This document shows, piece by piece, positions 27,344-38,799 of a stretch of DNA of 64,000 nt. The translations under genes were made by a program, and so were the position numbers. This DNA comes from Chrysomallon squamiferum (taxonomy: Eukaryota > Mollusca > Gastropoda > Neomphalida > Peltospiridae), in the NCBI GenBank assembly GCA_012295275.1, contig CM022678.1, forward strand, positions 14,460,759 through 14,524,758, written 5' to 3'. The notes beneath the pieces are model-generated. The model was not told the DNA's origin. It searched no databases and saw only the letters and a program-made list of their open reading frames with translations. Position 1 is the first letter of the stretch. Every line of letters starts with the position of its first letter.

Positions 27344-28044
27344 TTGCTGTTGTTGTTTTTGTTATTATACTCATATTCATCATTATAATCTCATTATGAC
27401 TCTATAAAGTGGGGTTTTTTTTTTCTGTTAATGTCATTATAGGAAAATACACTTATCAGTGGCTTTAACTTACAATAAAATAGCACTTACGAGTTAATAA
27501 AAGAAGAAAAGAAAAAGATTCATTGTGTTTCCTCACCTTCACACGGACATCGATGTTTGTGACATCCGGTGCCAGGAGACGTAGTAACTTTTTTCTCGCA
27601 GTATCCTGTCAACACAATGTACTGTTTGTTTAAACTTAGACCTCAACTCACAGTATTTTACATTTCCATAAATAATAATTATGATGATGATAATAGTGAT
27701 GAGGATGATATTAAAACTGTTCCATAAAAATGAGTTTAGAATATATAAAAAAAAGTCTTTGTTTATTAAGAAGAAATAAAACAATATTTTATTTAGGATT
27801 CTTGGTTCACAATTATAAAACTTTACTTTGCTGAGGAAAAGCACAGATGAAGCTGGTAAGAAATAAAATAAAATGAGGTCACCTTTCTTGGGATTTCCCT
27901 CAGAGACGAGATGGTCCCAGAGGATTTCCCCTGACAACGTGTAGCAGCAGCCGACCTCGCACTCACTCTGGACAGAGCACTCTGGACCTGGCGGCTCCAA
28001 CGTTGTCGTCGTCGTTTCTGATAGTAAGCATTAGAACTATAGTT

Positions 28045-28128
<84 letters not shown>

Positions 28129-28227
28129 ATTACATGTGTAGTGTATTTTGTTTAGTGTGTGTGTGGGTCTGTGTTTGTGCCTCTATATATATATATATAT
28201 GTATTTCTCTAAGTGGGTTTGTGTGTG

Positions 28228-28259
<32 letters not shown>

Positions 28260-31200
28260 CGTATAAGAAACGTTATGAAATTTAAACGTTATGAAGTTTT
28301 GATATAATACCTGGAATAGTTGTCGTGGTGACTGGAAGAGTTGTTGGCGGCTGGGTTGTTGAGGCAGCTGGTAAAATGACAGGAGACTCAACTGACGGAA
28401 ACACGGGAGATTCTAATCTGGGTGGAGACTGTTCCACAGCTTTGTCACTTACGTGGGTGGAGACTGGAATCTCGGACTGAGGAGGAAAGACTCGTTCTGT
28501 TTTAACTGTATTCACATGTTGTTCTGTGGCAGGCTGGACAGCAGCCACTGATGACGTAATTTCCGTTTTAACCGGAACATCAACAGCCACCGCAGCTTCC
28601 TTTTTTACTGGGATGTTGGGAGGTGAGATAGGTGCTGTATCTACAGGTGAAGCAGGTGCTGTTTCTACAGGATTGTTAATTACATTTTTCACTGGTTTAA
28701 TGCCAGCTGTTCTTGGAGGAGCATGTATGATGGTGGAAGGGTTAACATGGTTTGTTGTTGCTGTTTTTATAGCTGGTTTGACTGGAGTATTTGCTTTCAA
28801 GCTTTTTCCTGGAATTATGTAATCTTTCAGCAGCTGAAGAAATTTTATAAGTCGAGGTGAAAGTCTGACTGTTTTTCCTGTTCCACGTACGTTCACTGTT
28901 TTTGATGTGTTTCCTCCTACAGCGGCGCTGTCAGTCTGATAAATAAATAACATAAGAAAAGTTTTTATCATATAAAATATAATATTATAGTTTTAATAAT
29001 ATATATTTCATTTCTTATTTAATTTGTAAAACTACAGATTAGGACTAAAGACAAAGACACTAGCTTAAATCATATGTTACAGACAGAGCTGTTTTTAGTT
29101 TTATCTAAAATACATAGTTTGAAAACTGATCACATTTTGTTTTCACAAAATAATGTGTATTCTTTAATTATATTACATAGATCCAAAACTCGACAGTATG
29201 CGTGGTCTTCACAGTCTCACAAAATGAATATAAAGCAAAACGTTTCTCCGAATTAGTTCTTTTTACGAGTTAATGAAATCACGACAGATAATAGTAGTAA
29301 AAATGGCAGGCTTGTAATTTTAACTTATATATATATAATTTCTGAGGTAACCATTCAGAGGTGACTTTTGATGATGTCAGTCATTTCGCTATGTTAACAA
29401 TATTTCTAAAACAGCTTTTTTGTATATTTTATTTCTCTTTTATTTTTTTTTCTTTTCTTTTTCTTTTTTTCTTTCTTCTTTCTTTTTTCTTTCTTTTCTT
29501 TCTTGTTTCTTTTTCTCTGTAAGTATATGTGTGCTTGTGTATGTTTGTATGTGTGTGTGCGTGTGTGTGTGGATATGGGTGGTAGGTGTATGGGTGTGTC
29601 CGGATGAGTAGGGATACTCTTAGCCCGGTGAATGGACTCTGGAATTAACAACAGCGCCCTCAGCTTACACAGTTTAATATATGTGACAAGTGAGGTTATT
29701 TTTAGTACACGTCGAGACATACGTCACAGCTTTGACAGGTAATGAGCGGGAGAAGACAGGTGACATGCACACAGGCACACATTTCTGATTTGTTCTTACA
29801 ATCACGTTACTAGTTACACTTTGATAGTTAAACAGTTCCGTAGACTAGTTGTAAAACACAACCATTACAATGAAGTAGTTGTCTGTCCTGACAGATGACA
29901 AATGTTTCTGACATTTATTCTGACAGTCTACTTCATAAACGAGTTGTTGGCGGATTATTAAAACAAGTATAATTGTGATCATAGACTTTGGTTTTCTCTG
30001 TTTGTGACTCCGAGCATCAAACAATTAAAACAGTTTAAATAAATGTTCATGTAGCACAAAACATGCTCAAACTCTGTAAATAAAGTTCAATTATTTTGAA
30101 TTATTCATTCATTTTCTTTCCAACTTTTCTTTTTAAATTTATTTTATTTTTAGTAATTGTCAATGGAAAAACAAAAATCATAAGAAAACTTTTACCAGTT
30201 TAACAGATGCGTTTGGTATGAAATACAATTTTTATAATATCTCTATTCTTATTTCAGAAGATTTCGTGTTTCTTCACAACTTTTGCTGAACAAGGAATAT
30301 AACAACAAAAATATCAAATGTATAATGAAAATTATAATTATAAAAAAATGAATATTAATTTATTTTAAAATGCCTTGTATAGAAAAATGTACGTTGAGAA
30401 ATATTATTGGAAAAACTAATACAAATGTAATCGATTCAGAATAGAAAAGAACTGTTTAATAGTGCATTCGTTTTCAGCAAATTTTATTTTCTTACCTCTT
30501 GTATGTTATGTATGAAATGTACGTCTCTTGTATGTTATGTATGAAATGTATGCCTCTTTATTGTTATGTATGAAATGTATGTATGTTATGTATGAAATGT
30601 ATTGCTCGTGTATGTTATGTATGAAATGTATGCCTTTTTATTGTTATGTATGAAATGTATGCCTCTTGCATGTTATGTATAAAATGTATTGCTCTTGTAT
30701 GTTATCTATGAAATGTATGTCTCTTGTATGTTTTGTATGAAATGTACTGCTCGTATATGTTATGTATGAAATGTATTGCTCTTATATGTTATGTATGAAA
30801 TGTATGTCTCAAGTATGTTATGTATGAAATGTATGTCTCTTGTATGTTATGTATGAAATGTATGCCTCTTTATTGTTATGTATGAAATGTATGCCTCTTG
30901 CATGTTATGTATAAAATGTATTGCTCTTGTATGTTATCTATGAAATGTATGTCTCTTGTATGTTTTGTATGAAATGTACTGCTCTTATATGTTATGTATG
31001 AAATGTATTGCTCTTATATGTTATGTATGAAATGTATGTCTCAAGTATGTTATGTATGAAATGTATTGCTCTTGTATGTTGTGTGACTTTTTACGGTGTC
31101 AGTCATGTCTGTGACCTGAAAGGCTTAAAGCTAATAAACTCTACAAAAGAAATATCTAGTTACATATTTTTACGAATGATAAGAGATAGAGAGAAAAAAA

Positions 31201-32043
31201 ACAAGAACATAAATAGAAAACAAGAAAAAAAAATAATTAGAGAAAAAAGCTTGTTATTATAACTGAAAGCTATTTGTTTGTATTTGCGAGGTGTCTGGTT
31301 ATCAGTACATGACGTTTACTATTATAAATAATAATAATAAAGATTATAAGTAAGTTATCTTATATAAGTGTTTATAAATCTATAATGCAGATATGGAAGT
31401 TAATAAAATAAAATAAAATATTCTTTGTCGCTGGTATTCAGCTGCCGCACTATTAACAAAAAATAAAATAAAAATAATAATAAATTAAAATTGTCTGGTT
31501 ATGAGTCTGACAGTGAATAAACTTTGCGTGAGTTTCATTTTCAACATTTTCAACATTTTCAACATTCAACAGAAAGAAAAACAGTAATTATGACGATCAG
31601 TAGAAATTAACTGAAATATTATAAATTAAGAAAAATAAAACAAATATAACAGATACTGCTTTAAAGTTTGTTCTTTTTTTTTTTTTTTTTTGAATGTTTT
31701 TTTTACAATATTTGTAATTAATATTTCTTGTTAATTTTAATCATTTTGTATGATAAAAATAATAAATTAAAAATCGCTTCACCAAATCTGAATGAATACG
31801 GAATGAAAATAATGTTTATAAATATAAATATATAAAAAAGGATTTATAATAATAAAAATACAGCGACAGATAGAATAATAATTATCACATTCGATAATTA
31901 ACCTATAAATAAGAAATATATTTTATAATAACCAATATAAAATAAAAATCTAGTATTTATAATTAGTAAAGTATAGTTACCAGCACGATAGATGTGACAA
32001 TGAGAGTAAATCCCAGACAGCACAAAATACATCTGGCAGCCAT
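27057..32043 (-). CDS. Secreted protein with mucin-like stalk and colipase-fold cysteine domain
   Basis: Minus-strand exons in transcription order: 32043-31981, 28935-28311, 28017-27883, 27605-27537 and 27259-27057. They total 1095 nt, 364 residues. The start MAARCILCCLGFTLIVTS is a signal peptide. Residues ~30-230 are rich in Pro, Thr, Val and Ser (PVKPAIKT, PVETAPASPVDTAP, TTTTTLEPP), a likely O-glycosylated stalk. Residues ~235-300 have the cysteine order C-x5-C-x3-CC ... C ... C-x4-CPCE-x4-C, matching the colipase/prokineticin/dickkopf C-terminal fold; CPCEASQKC is close to colipase. A 60-residue tail has three more cysteines. Known relatives are secreted cofactors or ligands; which role applies here cannot be told. 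A lipase cofactor role is unlikely to follow directly because of the long stalk. Confidence 0.85.
28047..28125. repeat. CT microsatellite
   Basis: A nearly pure CT run of about 79 bases in the intron between gene 4 exons 28935-28311 and 28017-27883. On the transcribed strand it is GA-rich. A GT run follows at about 28214-28258. Confidence 0.97.
30494..31082. repeat. 29-bp minisatellite with an 8-unit higher-order repeat
   Basis: About 20 units have the core TGTTATGTATGAAATGTATG plus a variable CTCTTG, CTCGTG or TCAAG joint. Variants recur 232 bp apart: GCCTCTTGCATG is at 30661 and again at 30893, and the variants after it keep the same order. This equals eight 29-bp units. The array lies in the first intron of gene 4. 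Confidence 0.95.
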
Positions 32044-32285
32044 TTTGTGGCGTACTTGTACAGCGAGTGAGAGAGTCGAGGGAAACTGTCAGGATGATGA
32101 ACAGTGATTGAATGATCAGCTTTCACGATGTCAGTCGTTCATAAGACAGTAGGTAATATTAACGTGACAAAACGGTTAGAAAAAAAAATTAGAACCTATC
32201 CCTGAACCGAACATCAGCATTATATTTTTCCTTTAGGATAGCTGATAGATTGTGTTCATCATTCGTAATAAAGATCTTCACCAGT

Positions 32286-32317
<32 letters not shown>

Positions 32318-32875
32318 TAATGAAAATGATAATATGAGTTATACATCATTAATCTGAAAAGTTACAAAATTTGAAACGTTTTTTCCATATTTAAAATATT
32401 CTGTTGATTTAGCGTAAACAAACTTATTTCATGCATGAAATTATTTTTAAAATATTATAATAAAGATGTATATGAGAAATAAATGTATTAATCATTAGCT
32501 TCCAGAACTGAATTAGAGATTCTGATATTTATAAATACTGATAGCAAATAAATCCCCGATTATCTCTTTATTTTCAGCTTTTTAAATATATATATATATA
32601 TTTAACGACTTTTATTTATTTATTTTTTTATACTTTTTTTGTTATTTATTTATTATTATTTTTTTTAATTTTAATTTTTATTTGAAGATCAAAATAAAAT
32701 AAAGTTGAAGAAGACTCACTGAAAATAAAAATGTTAAGAGATACGTAATTTTAATCGTTTTCCGTTTCAAGTCATGTTGGAGTAGCGAAAATAGAGAAAT
32801 ATTAAACATTCGAATTTCTAGTTTTTTCTCCCGTTATCAGGTGATATTGACGTTTTAGCATTTAGATAAGTAATA

Positions 32876-34170
32876 AATGCACTCAACCCACCCAGAAAGA
32901 ATCGAAAAAGAAATTATTTTGTTAAATCCATCTTGTAAAAATGCATATTTGACATTTTGGTTCTTCATTAAGTAAGAAATCGAAGGAGTGACATTTTATA
33001 AGTGATAATACAAAGGAGTGGTATAACGATGGAGTGACAAAGTATAATTAAAATTTTATTTAAAAAAATAAAAATATATATAAACATTATTAAGATTTTT
33101 TTGAAAAAACTAGAACATTTGAATTGTTGATATATTTTAAACTTTTCTTCGTCACTGAAATTATCTTCCACCTCATACTCATTTACATTTCTTGAACTGA
33201 AATGCAAATTGTGCGCAGTTCCACGAAGGTATTCGTTGAAAGGGAGAGATCCGTGTCTCCTGACATTCAACCACTTGTCTGGATGGTTGGATGGCTGTCC
33301 GTCCTTTGAAACGTATATCTGAGGTTTCACTCCTTTGTTATGTCACGTTCGTTGATCATAATTAAATCCTGTTGACTCAGTCTTTCAGGATCTCATGTCA
33401 ACTTTCAATGTTGTCATTGAATATTAAGTAATCAATAATACAAGCATAATTTGTGTCAGGGTTATAAGTGTTTAAATGTTCGTCGTGCTTTCTGATGACG
33501 CATTAAGGTTAAAGCCTAAGGCAAATTTATTAAAAGGCGATTCAAGTGATTTTGTAAAGGATGAGCTTTCTTGATTTGGATAAGAAAAGAATTCAAAAGC
33601 ACAGAAATATCTTGTGGTATATTGATAACAGTATCGCCGTAACTACATTGAGGCAAATAAGGCAAATGCCTCATACCGAAATTGACGATTAAAAATATAA
33701 AATACAAATGGCTAGAATCGAAGATTTACGTCTTTCAAGTCGAAGTTTCTGGTGGCCTCTGGCGACTCAGACGCTTCACACAAATGTTTGGCCCCGCTCT
33801 GCTCGGCGTGTTTTAGTTTCATTTCAAACACTGTCTAGTTGCAGCCATGAACACCAAAGGTACACATTAACCCGCAAACCTTCACGTACATAACTGTTAC
33901 AGTTTAACTCGGATTACATTTTGTTTATTCAGGTTCACTGGTTTGAATATAATAAATACATGTTCACATACCACCTACCCACTTCCTTGTTGGTGTGATT
34001 CACCGCTGTAAATAAAACTTTTTAACATTTTTATTTAGGTAGAGTTGTAAATATGTGTAAGTATGTAATTTATTAGTATTTTTGCTTTTACGTAAGTGAA
34101 CTATAGGTAGTAGCGGTGTATATGTAAGAAAGATTTTCATAATTTACTAATTTAACTGCAGCAAACCATG
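32876..34170. repeat. Tandem segment, copy A
   Basis: Copy A shares several blocks in the same order with copy B (34259-35050). They are GAAATTATTTTGTTAAATCC; GTTGACTCAGTCTTTCAGGA; TGATTTTGTAAAGGA followed by GAGCTTT; GGTACACATTAACC; CACTTCCTTG followed by GGTGTGA; and ATTAGTATTTTTGCTTTT. Copy A holds extra DNA at about 33000-33330 and 33632-33850. The block TAATTTACTAATTTAACTGC at its right end recurs at about 35655, upstream of gene 5. Confidence 0.75.
33632..33850. mobile_element. Possible hAT-type transposon remnant inside copy A
   Basis: This interval is absent from copy B, where the flanks run together. Its left edge reads CAGTATCGCCGTAACTACAT, then GGCAAATAAGGCAAATGCC. It recalls the CAG-TGGCG-TAACTAC termini with GGCAA/TTGCC stem common in hAT elements. 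No transposase open frame is present and no clear target-site duplication could be assigned by eye. Confidence 0.3.
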
Positions 34171-34258
34171 TAATTAATTTCTACTGGTTTGTCTTGTTAT
34201 CAGGTATTATTGTTTTATATTTTCAGCGCTGTATGTGTAAGTAAGATTTTAAGCAGTA

Positions 34259-35050
34259 AAAGCACTCACCCCATCCCGATTAAATCGAAGAAGAAATTAT
34301 TTTGTTAAATCCACTTACGTGATTTTTTTTTAAATGCTTTCGTTTTTATTTTAAATTTATTGTTAAGCCTATATATACATATGTAAATATACAATAAAAT
34401 TTATATTAATTGTATTAGAAATTTGAATACACGCGAAAATTCATATACTTTTGGGGTCTTCTTTAAGTAAGAAATCAGATGATAACGTTCATTTATGTTC
34501 ACAATCATAATGGAATACGGTTGACTCAGTCTTTCAGGAGTTTATGTCACCATTCAGTGTTATAATTCAATATTAACCCATATTTTGCTGTCAGGGATAT
34601 ATGTATTTAAATGTTCTTCCTGCTTTCTAATGACGCAGTCGAAAAGTTAAAACCAAAGGCAAATTTATTTTACTGAATTAAAAAAGCGATTCACGTGATT
34701 TTGTAAAGGACGAGCTTTATTGATTTGGATACTAAAACTTCAAAAGCTCAGAAATATCAAGTGGTATACTGAAGACGTCACAGGTACACATTAACCTGCC
34801 TTGTTCACGTAAATATCTGATGCATTAGGTTCGGTTTATTTTTAGTTTATTCGCCTTAACTGTTTGTAGGCAATAAATTTTAGTCAAACGTCGAGCAGCT
34901 CACTTCCTTGCTGGTGTGAGTGCCGGAAACAGCGCTGTAAATGAATGTGTACATTTTTAACTTTTTTACTTAGGTTTGTAATTTACTGGTATTTTATTAG
35001 TATTTTTTGCTTTTGCATAAGTGGACTACAGCTAGATGAACTTCTTGTAA
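34259..35050. repeat. Tandem segment, copy B
   Basis: The second, shorter copy of the segment. Part of it (about 34345-34460: ATGTAAATATACAATAAAAT, then TAATTGTATTAGAAATTTGA) matches the 3' UTR of gene 5 (about 38735-38960). This suggests an origin from the gene 5 locus. Confidence 0.75.
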
Positions 35051-35761
35051 TTTCAATCATATATGAAACTTTAAAGTGTGTGTGTTGTATATATCTTTGT
35101 ATATATATATATATATATATATATACTGGTTTTGTTTTTGTTTTTTGTCTGAGAGGTAACTGTATGTGCGTGTGTGTGTGTGTGTGTGTGTATGAGTCTA
35201 AAGTGACCTTAACAGGTCACAACGATCATTCTAAGACTGAAACCTCAGTTTTATTTTAAAACATTTTTTAAATGTTCAGCAAATAAGTAATGTAATGTAA
35301 AGTCCACAGCTGTGCATAGATAAACTTTGACTAAAGTTCAAAGTATTTTAAACTCGAGTATGAAGTCAGAGGTGAGACATTACATTACTTTTCCGAAACA
35401 GTAAAACATGAAAATTTAGATCACTTCCAATTCTGTTAATACATCTACTGCATTTTCTTTTTAAGTTATTATTATCTCAACTACTACTGGCATTGACTAC
35501 TAACATGTTACTTATGAAAAATGAAACATTACGTAAAGTTCTATAATTAAAAAATCTTATCTCCTTTGGTGTTTTAATCAGTCACTATTATATTATTGTT
35601 GTTGTTGTTGTTATGGTGGTGGTGGTGAGGTGACTTGTTATAAATTAATTACGTTATTAATTTACTAATTTAACTGCAGCAAATTTGACTGAAATACAAA
35701 AGCAAGTTCCCACCTGAATATTTCTGTTTATTTATACAATTTGTACAATGTATTTTAAAAC

Positions 35762-35837
35762 TCCAGGTTTCACCCTGCAGTGGCTAACTACTGATATAAA
35801 ATCAAGTCGGAGTGAAGTCAGCTACTAACAACAGGCA
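35762..35837 (+). promoter_or_regulatory. Immediate 5' region of the CABIT-SAM gene
   Basis: Two readings compete. TATAAAA at 35794 (within CTGATATAAAATC) could be a core promoter element about 44 bases before the ATG. Alternatively TTTCACCCTGCAG (ending 35780) could be an acceptor for an upstream UTR exon. The sequence alone does not decide between them. Confidence 0.35.
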
Positions 35838-35995
35838 ATGGCTAACCAGCAAACCATGTCTTTCACACACCGAGGAGAGACCTACACACTGAAAGACTTC
35901 TTTGATGAATATCAACATTGCTTACCTAAGTTGATTATAGTCAGTCAGGGTTACTATGGTGGCGTCGACATTGAAACGTTTTGTACAGGACAGGT

Positions 35996-36053
<58 letters not shown>

Positions 36054-36382
36054 CATCACCATTCAAGATAATTATGAAAAAGCAGTTTAATGTTTTAATA
36101 TGAATTAACATAGTAAAATAGTAAATATGTCTGATATTTGGAATAATTCAGTAAATTTATATTTAAATGTGAGATTCCACTTTGTTTTGCAGATCTTACG
36201 AGTACATAAGTACACTAAACAGAAACGTGTGATAGCAAAAGATGCTAGCAATCGAGACATTAGCATTCCTTTAGATTATCCACTCAAATTCAGGTTAATT
36301 GAGACTTCACCAAAAGGTTATTATTTTAATTTATTATTATTATTATTATTATTAATGTATTTATTTTGTTTATTTTGTGCGT

Positions 36383-36414
<32 letters not shown>

Positions 36415-38575
36415 TTCTTTCTTTTTTATTTTTTAATCAAGTAACCGCCAATGAAGTATCAGTATAAAATCAAATAAATTAATAATTTAAAAGTAATAAA
36501 ATGTTTTTCGTTTCAGCTGTTTTCCATGGTCTAAAGATGAAAACCGGCAAAGGTAAATATTTATATTCAACTTACAAATATATAAATCAGTGTTTTTAAA
36601 GTTTAAATTATTTCTTTATATGTTTGCTTGCTTGTTTTGTTTTATTTTACTTTATTTATTTATTTAATGGTTCATTCATTCATTTTTCTTCATTTATTTA
36701 TTAAAATTTATTTATGTTTGTCACTGTTATTTCTTCATTGCTAAGACTGATATTAATAAAACGTCTCATATATTTATTGTCTTGCTATTTCATTTCAATT
36801 AAATTTATAAAATATAAAATATCTAATTTAAAATACCAGTTGGGATTTATTGCTGTATAATAATATTTTTATTTTAGGCAGTAAAGAGTTGAGTCTAAAG
36901 GAGATCATCACAAGTGAAAAATTGCCAGTGCAAGTAGAGCTGGCCTTGCCACCAGATTACAGGTTTGAAGTTGGGAATCGACACGAGAGAGCCAGTTCAT
37001 TTGGCGTGATCACCCTCACTGGCGAGTATGATGAGACGTATCTTCTGGCAAATACAATTCATGAAGGTACATTTTATAAGTATTTTGCTCAGCTAACAGG
37101 CTGTCAAGCATTTTTAATATAGTTGTCAGTGTGTGTGTGTGTGTGTGTGTGTGTTTTTGAAATATCTGGTTAAGGACTACACAAGTATATTAAAGATGAA
37201 AACCACTGCATTTATGCTAAGAATATTCCTTTCAGCTAGCTGCAGTTTTATTTTATTCCAACCATCCCTCTGACAGGCCTGATCATATTTGATTTTTGTA
37301 TGTTTTCTTTTTCTCCTTTATTTTTATCATCCTTTTATCAGGTGAGTACTTTTGTTAAACCTGTAGGATGTTATTATTTATACAATTCGAACTATTTTTT
37401 CAGTTGTTGTTTTTTCATGTTTTTTACTTTATTTCAATTTTTTATTGTTTATTTATTCTTATTTTTGAATTTCCAAATTTCTTTTTAGATTATAACACCA
37501 AAAGGTTGTAAATTTGGTTTTTTTTTTTTTTTTTACTGATCACCTCTCTATAATAGTATCAGTCTATGTATATATATGTCTGTGTTCTCTGTATTAAATT
37601 GTAATGCAGATTTTTTAAGAAATGTTTAGCTTTGAATGTTGTTTTTGCAGGACATTTGGTTTCCACCGTGTCTCTGATGCCTCTCTATCTGAAAGATGTG
37701 CTGGTTTCTACAGTAACTGGAATTCAGGGCCAAACTGCAGATCAATTCTCACGTTTTACTGAAGACTTGGCATATAGTTCACAAAACATCATCTACAACA
37801 TGAGAGCAGGAAATGCAGGTAAGTTTTCAGTATTTGTATGATAGGTTTTTTTTTTTTTACTATGGTTGTTTTTATTTGTATTGTGTATGTTGTGTTTGTT
37901 TTTGTGTGTGTGTGTATGTGAGTGATGGTATAAATTGTCATTTTATTTAGAAGCTGTTTTATTTAAACACTTTTACAATAAATGTATATAAGGGACTGAA
38001 GAATGTAGTATACTTGTATTATTTCAGATATTGCCTTATATTCACCGTTGTCAGTGCAGAGTAGCAATGAATACGACTACATTGCACCTGTGGAGCTATT
38101 TAGGTTCTCCAAGCTTCTCAAGCCTAGAAAAAGCATTGATGATATTGATGAAACTAGAACAAGGACAGTTTCTGACCTAAAAGAAGCTCTGACAAGCAGA
38201 TCAAAACCCCCTGCAGTTCCAAAGCGTCTTCCTCTTGAGCCCAAACATCAGGCTGCTTCATCCAAAGATGACTCCAAGGAACACAAATATGTCAATGATG
38301 TTGGCAGAGCCATAGTTCAGCCATTTGATGTCCACACTGAAACTGAACCAGAGTGTGAAGATAAACCTATTGAGAAATTAACAATAAATGAACTTGGACT
38401 AAAACTGAAAGCTTTGAAACTTGAAAAATATGTGAAACAATTCAACAATGAAGGAATTGATGGATCACTGCTGGTGGAGTTGAATGAAGACATTCTCAAA
38501 GAGAATTTCAAGTTTTCAACAATAGAATCTATCAAATTGATGAAGTTTGCTCGTACTGGACACATCCCACACTGA
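35838..38575 (+). CDS. CABIT and SAM domain adaptor, GAREM-like
   Basis: Six exons: 35838-35993, 36193-36316, 36517-36552, 36878-37066, 37651-37818 and 38028-38575 (TGA). They total 1221 nt, 406 residues. Residues ~7-245 form one CABIT domain: YTLKDFFDEYQHCLPKLIIV, ISIPLDYPLKFRLIE, LPVQVELALPPDYRFEV, ITLTGEYDETYLLA. A linker follows with the SH3 ligand KPPAVPKR (PxxPxR, residues 286-291), Y242 in YIAP and Y312 in YVND. YVND fits the pYxN consensus of the GRB2 SH2 domain. Residues ~342-406 are a SAM domain (LGLKLKALKLEKYVKQF, DILKENF). CABIT followed by SAM is the GAREM layout, known in vertebrates to link receptor tyrosine kinases to GRB2 and ERK; this protein is much shorter than vertebrate GAREM. 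Exon 3 is only 36 bases. A CT run starts 6 bases after the donor of exon 1. Confidence 0.9.
36000..36048. repeat. CT microsatellite next to a donor site
   Basis: About 49 bases of CT begin just after the GTAATC donor of exon 1 of gene 5. GT runs also occur in later introns of this gene (36378-36413 and 37129-37154). Confidence 0.95.
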
Positions 38576-38782
38576 ATAACATCTTTACCAGAATCAGTTC
38601 TGTTTTACAAGAGTAAATCAGAGAACAGATTATTTCTTAAATTTACTTTTCTACAGAAATTTCTTATTTAATTATTATTTTTTTTTAACATTAGTTTAAT
38701 GAAAACATGACTTCAAAAATACAAGGAAGTAGTTTTTATTTTAAATCTATTTTTATATCTATATATGGATATGTAAATATGC

Positions 38783-38788
38783 AATAAA
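38783..38788 (+). terminator. Candidate polyadenylation signal of gene 5
   Basis: An AATAAA hexamer in GCAATAAAATTTAT lies about 210 bases after the stop codon and is followed by a T/GT-rich stretch. The equivalent sequence survives in tandem copy B at about 34391. Confidence 0.5.
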
Positions 38789-38799
38789 ATTTATATTTT

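Noticed and set aside
30494-31082. CRISPR-like or centromeric satellite array
   Set aside because: There are no spacers. The array is short and lies inside an intron, so minisatellite is the simpler reading.
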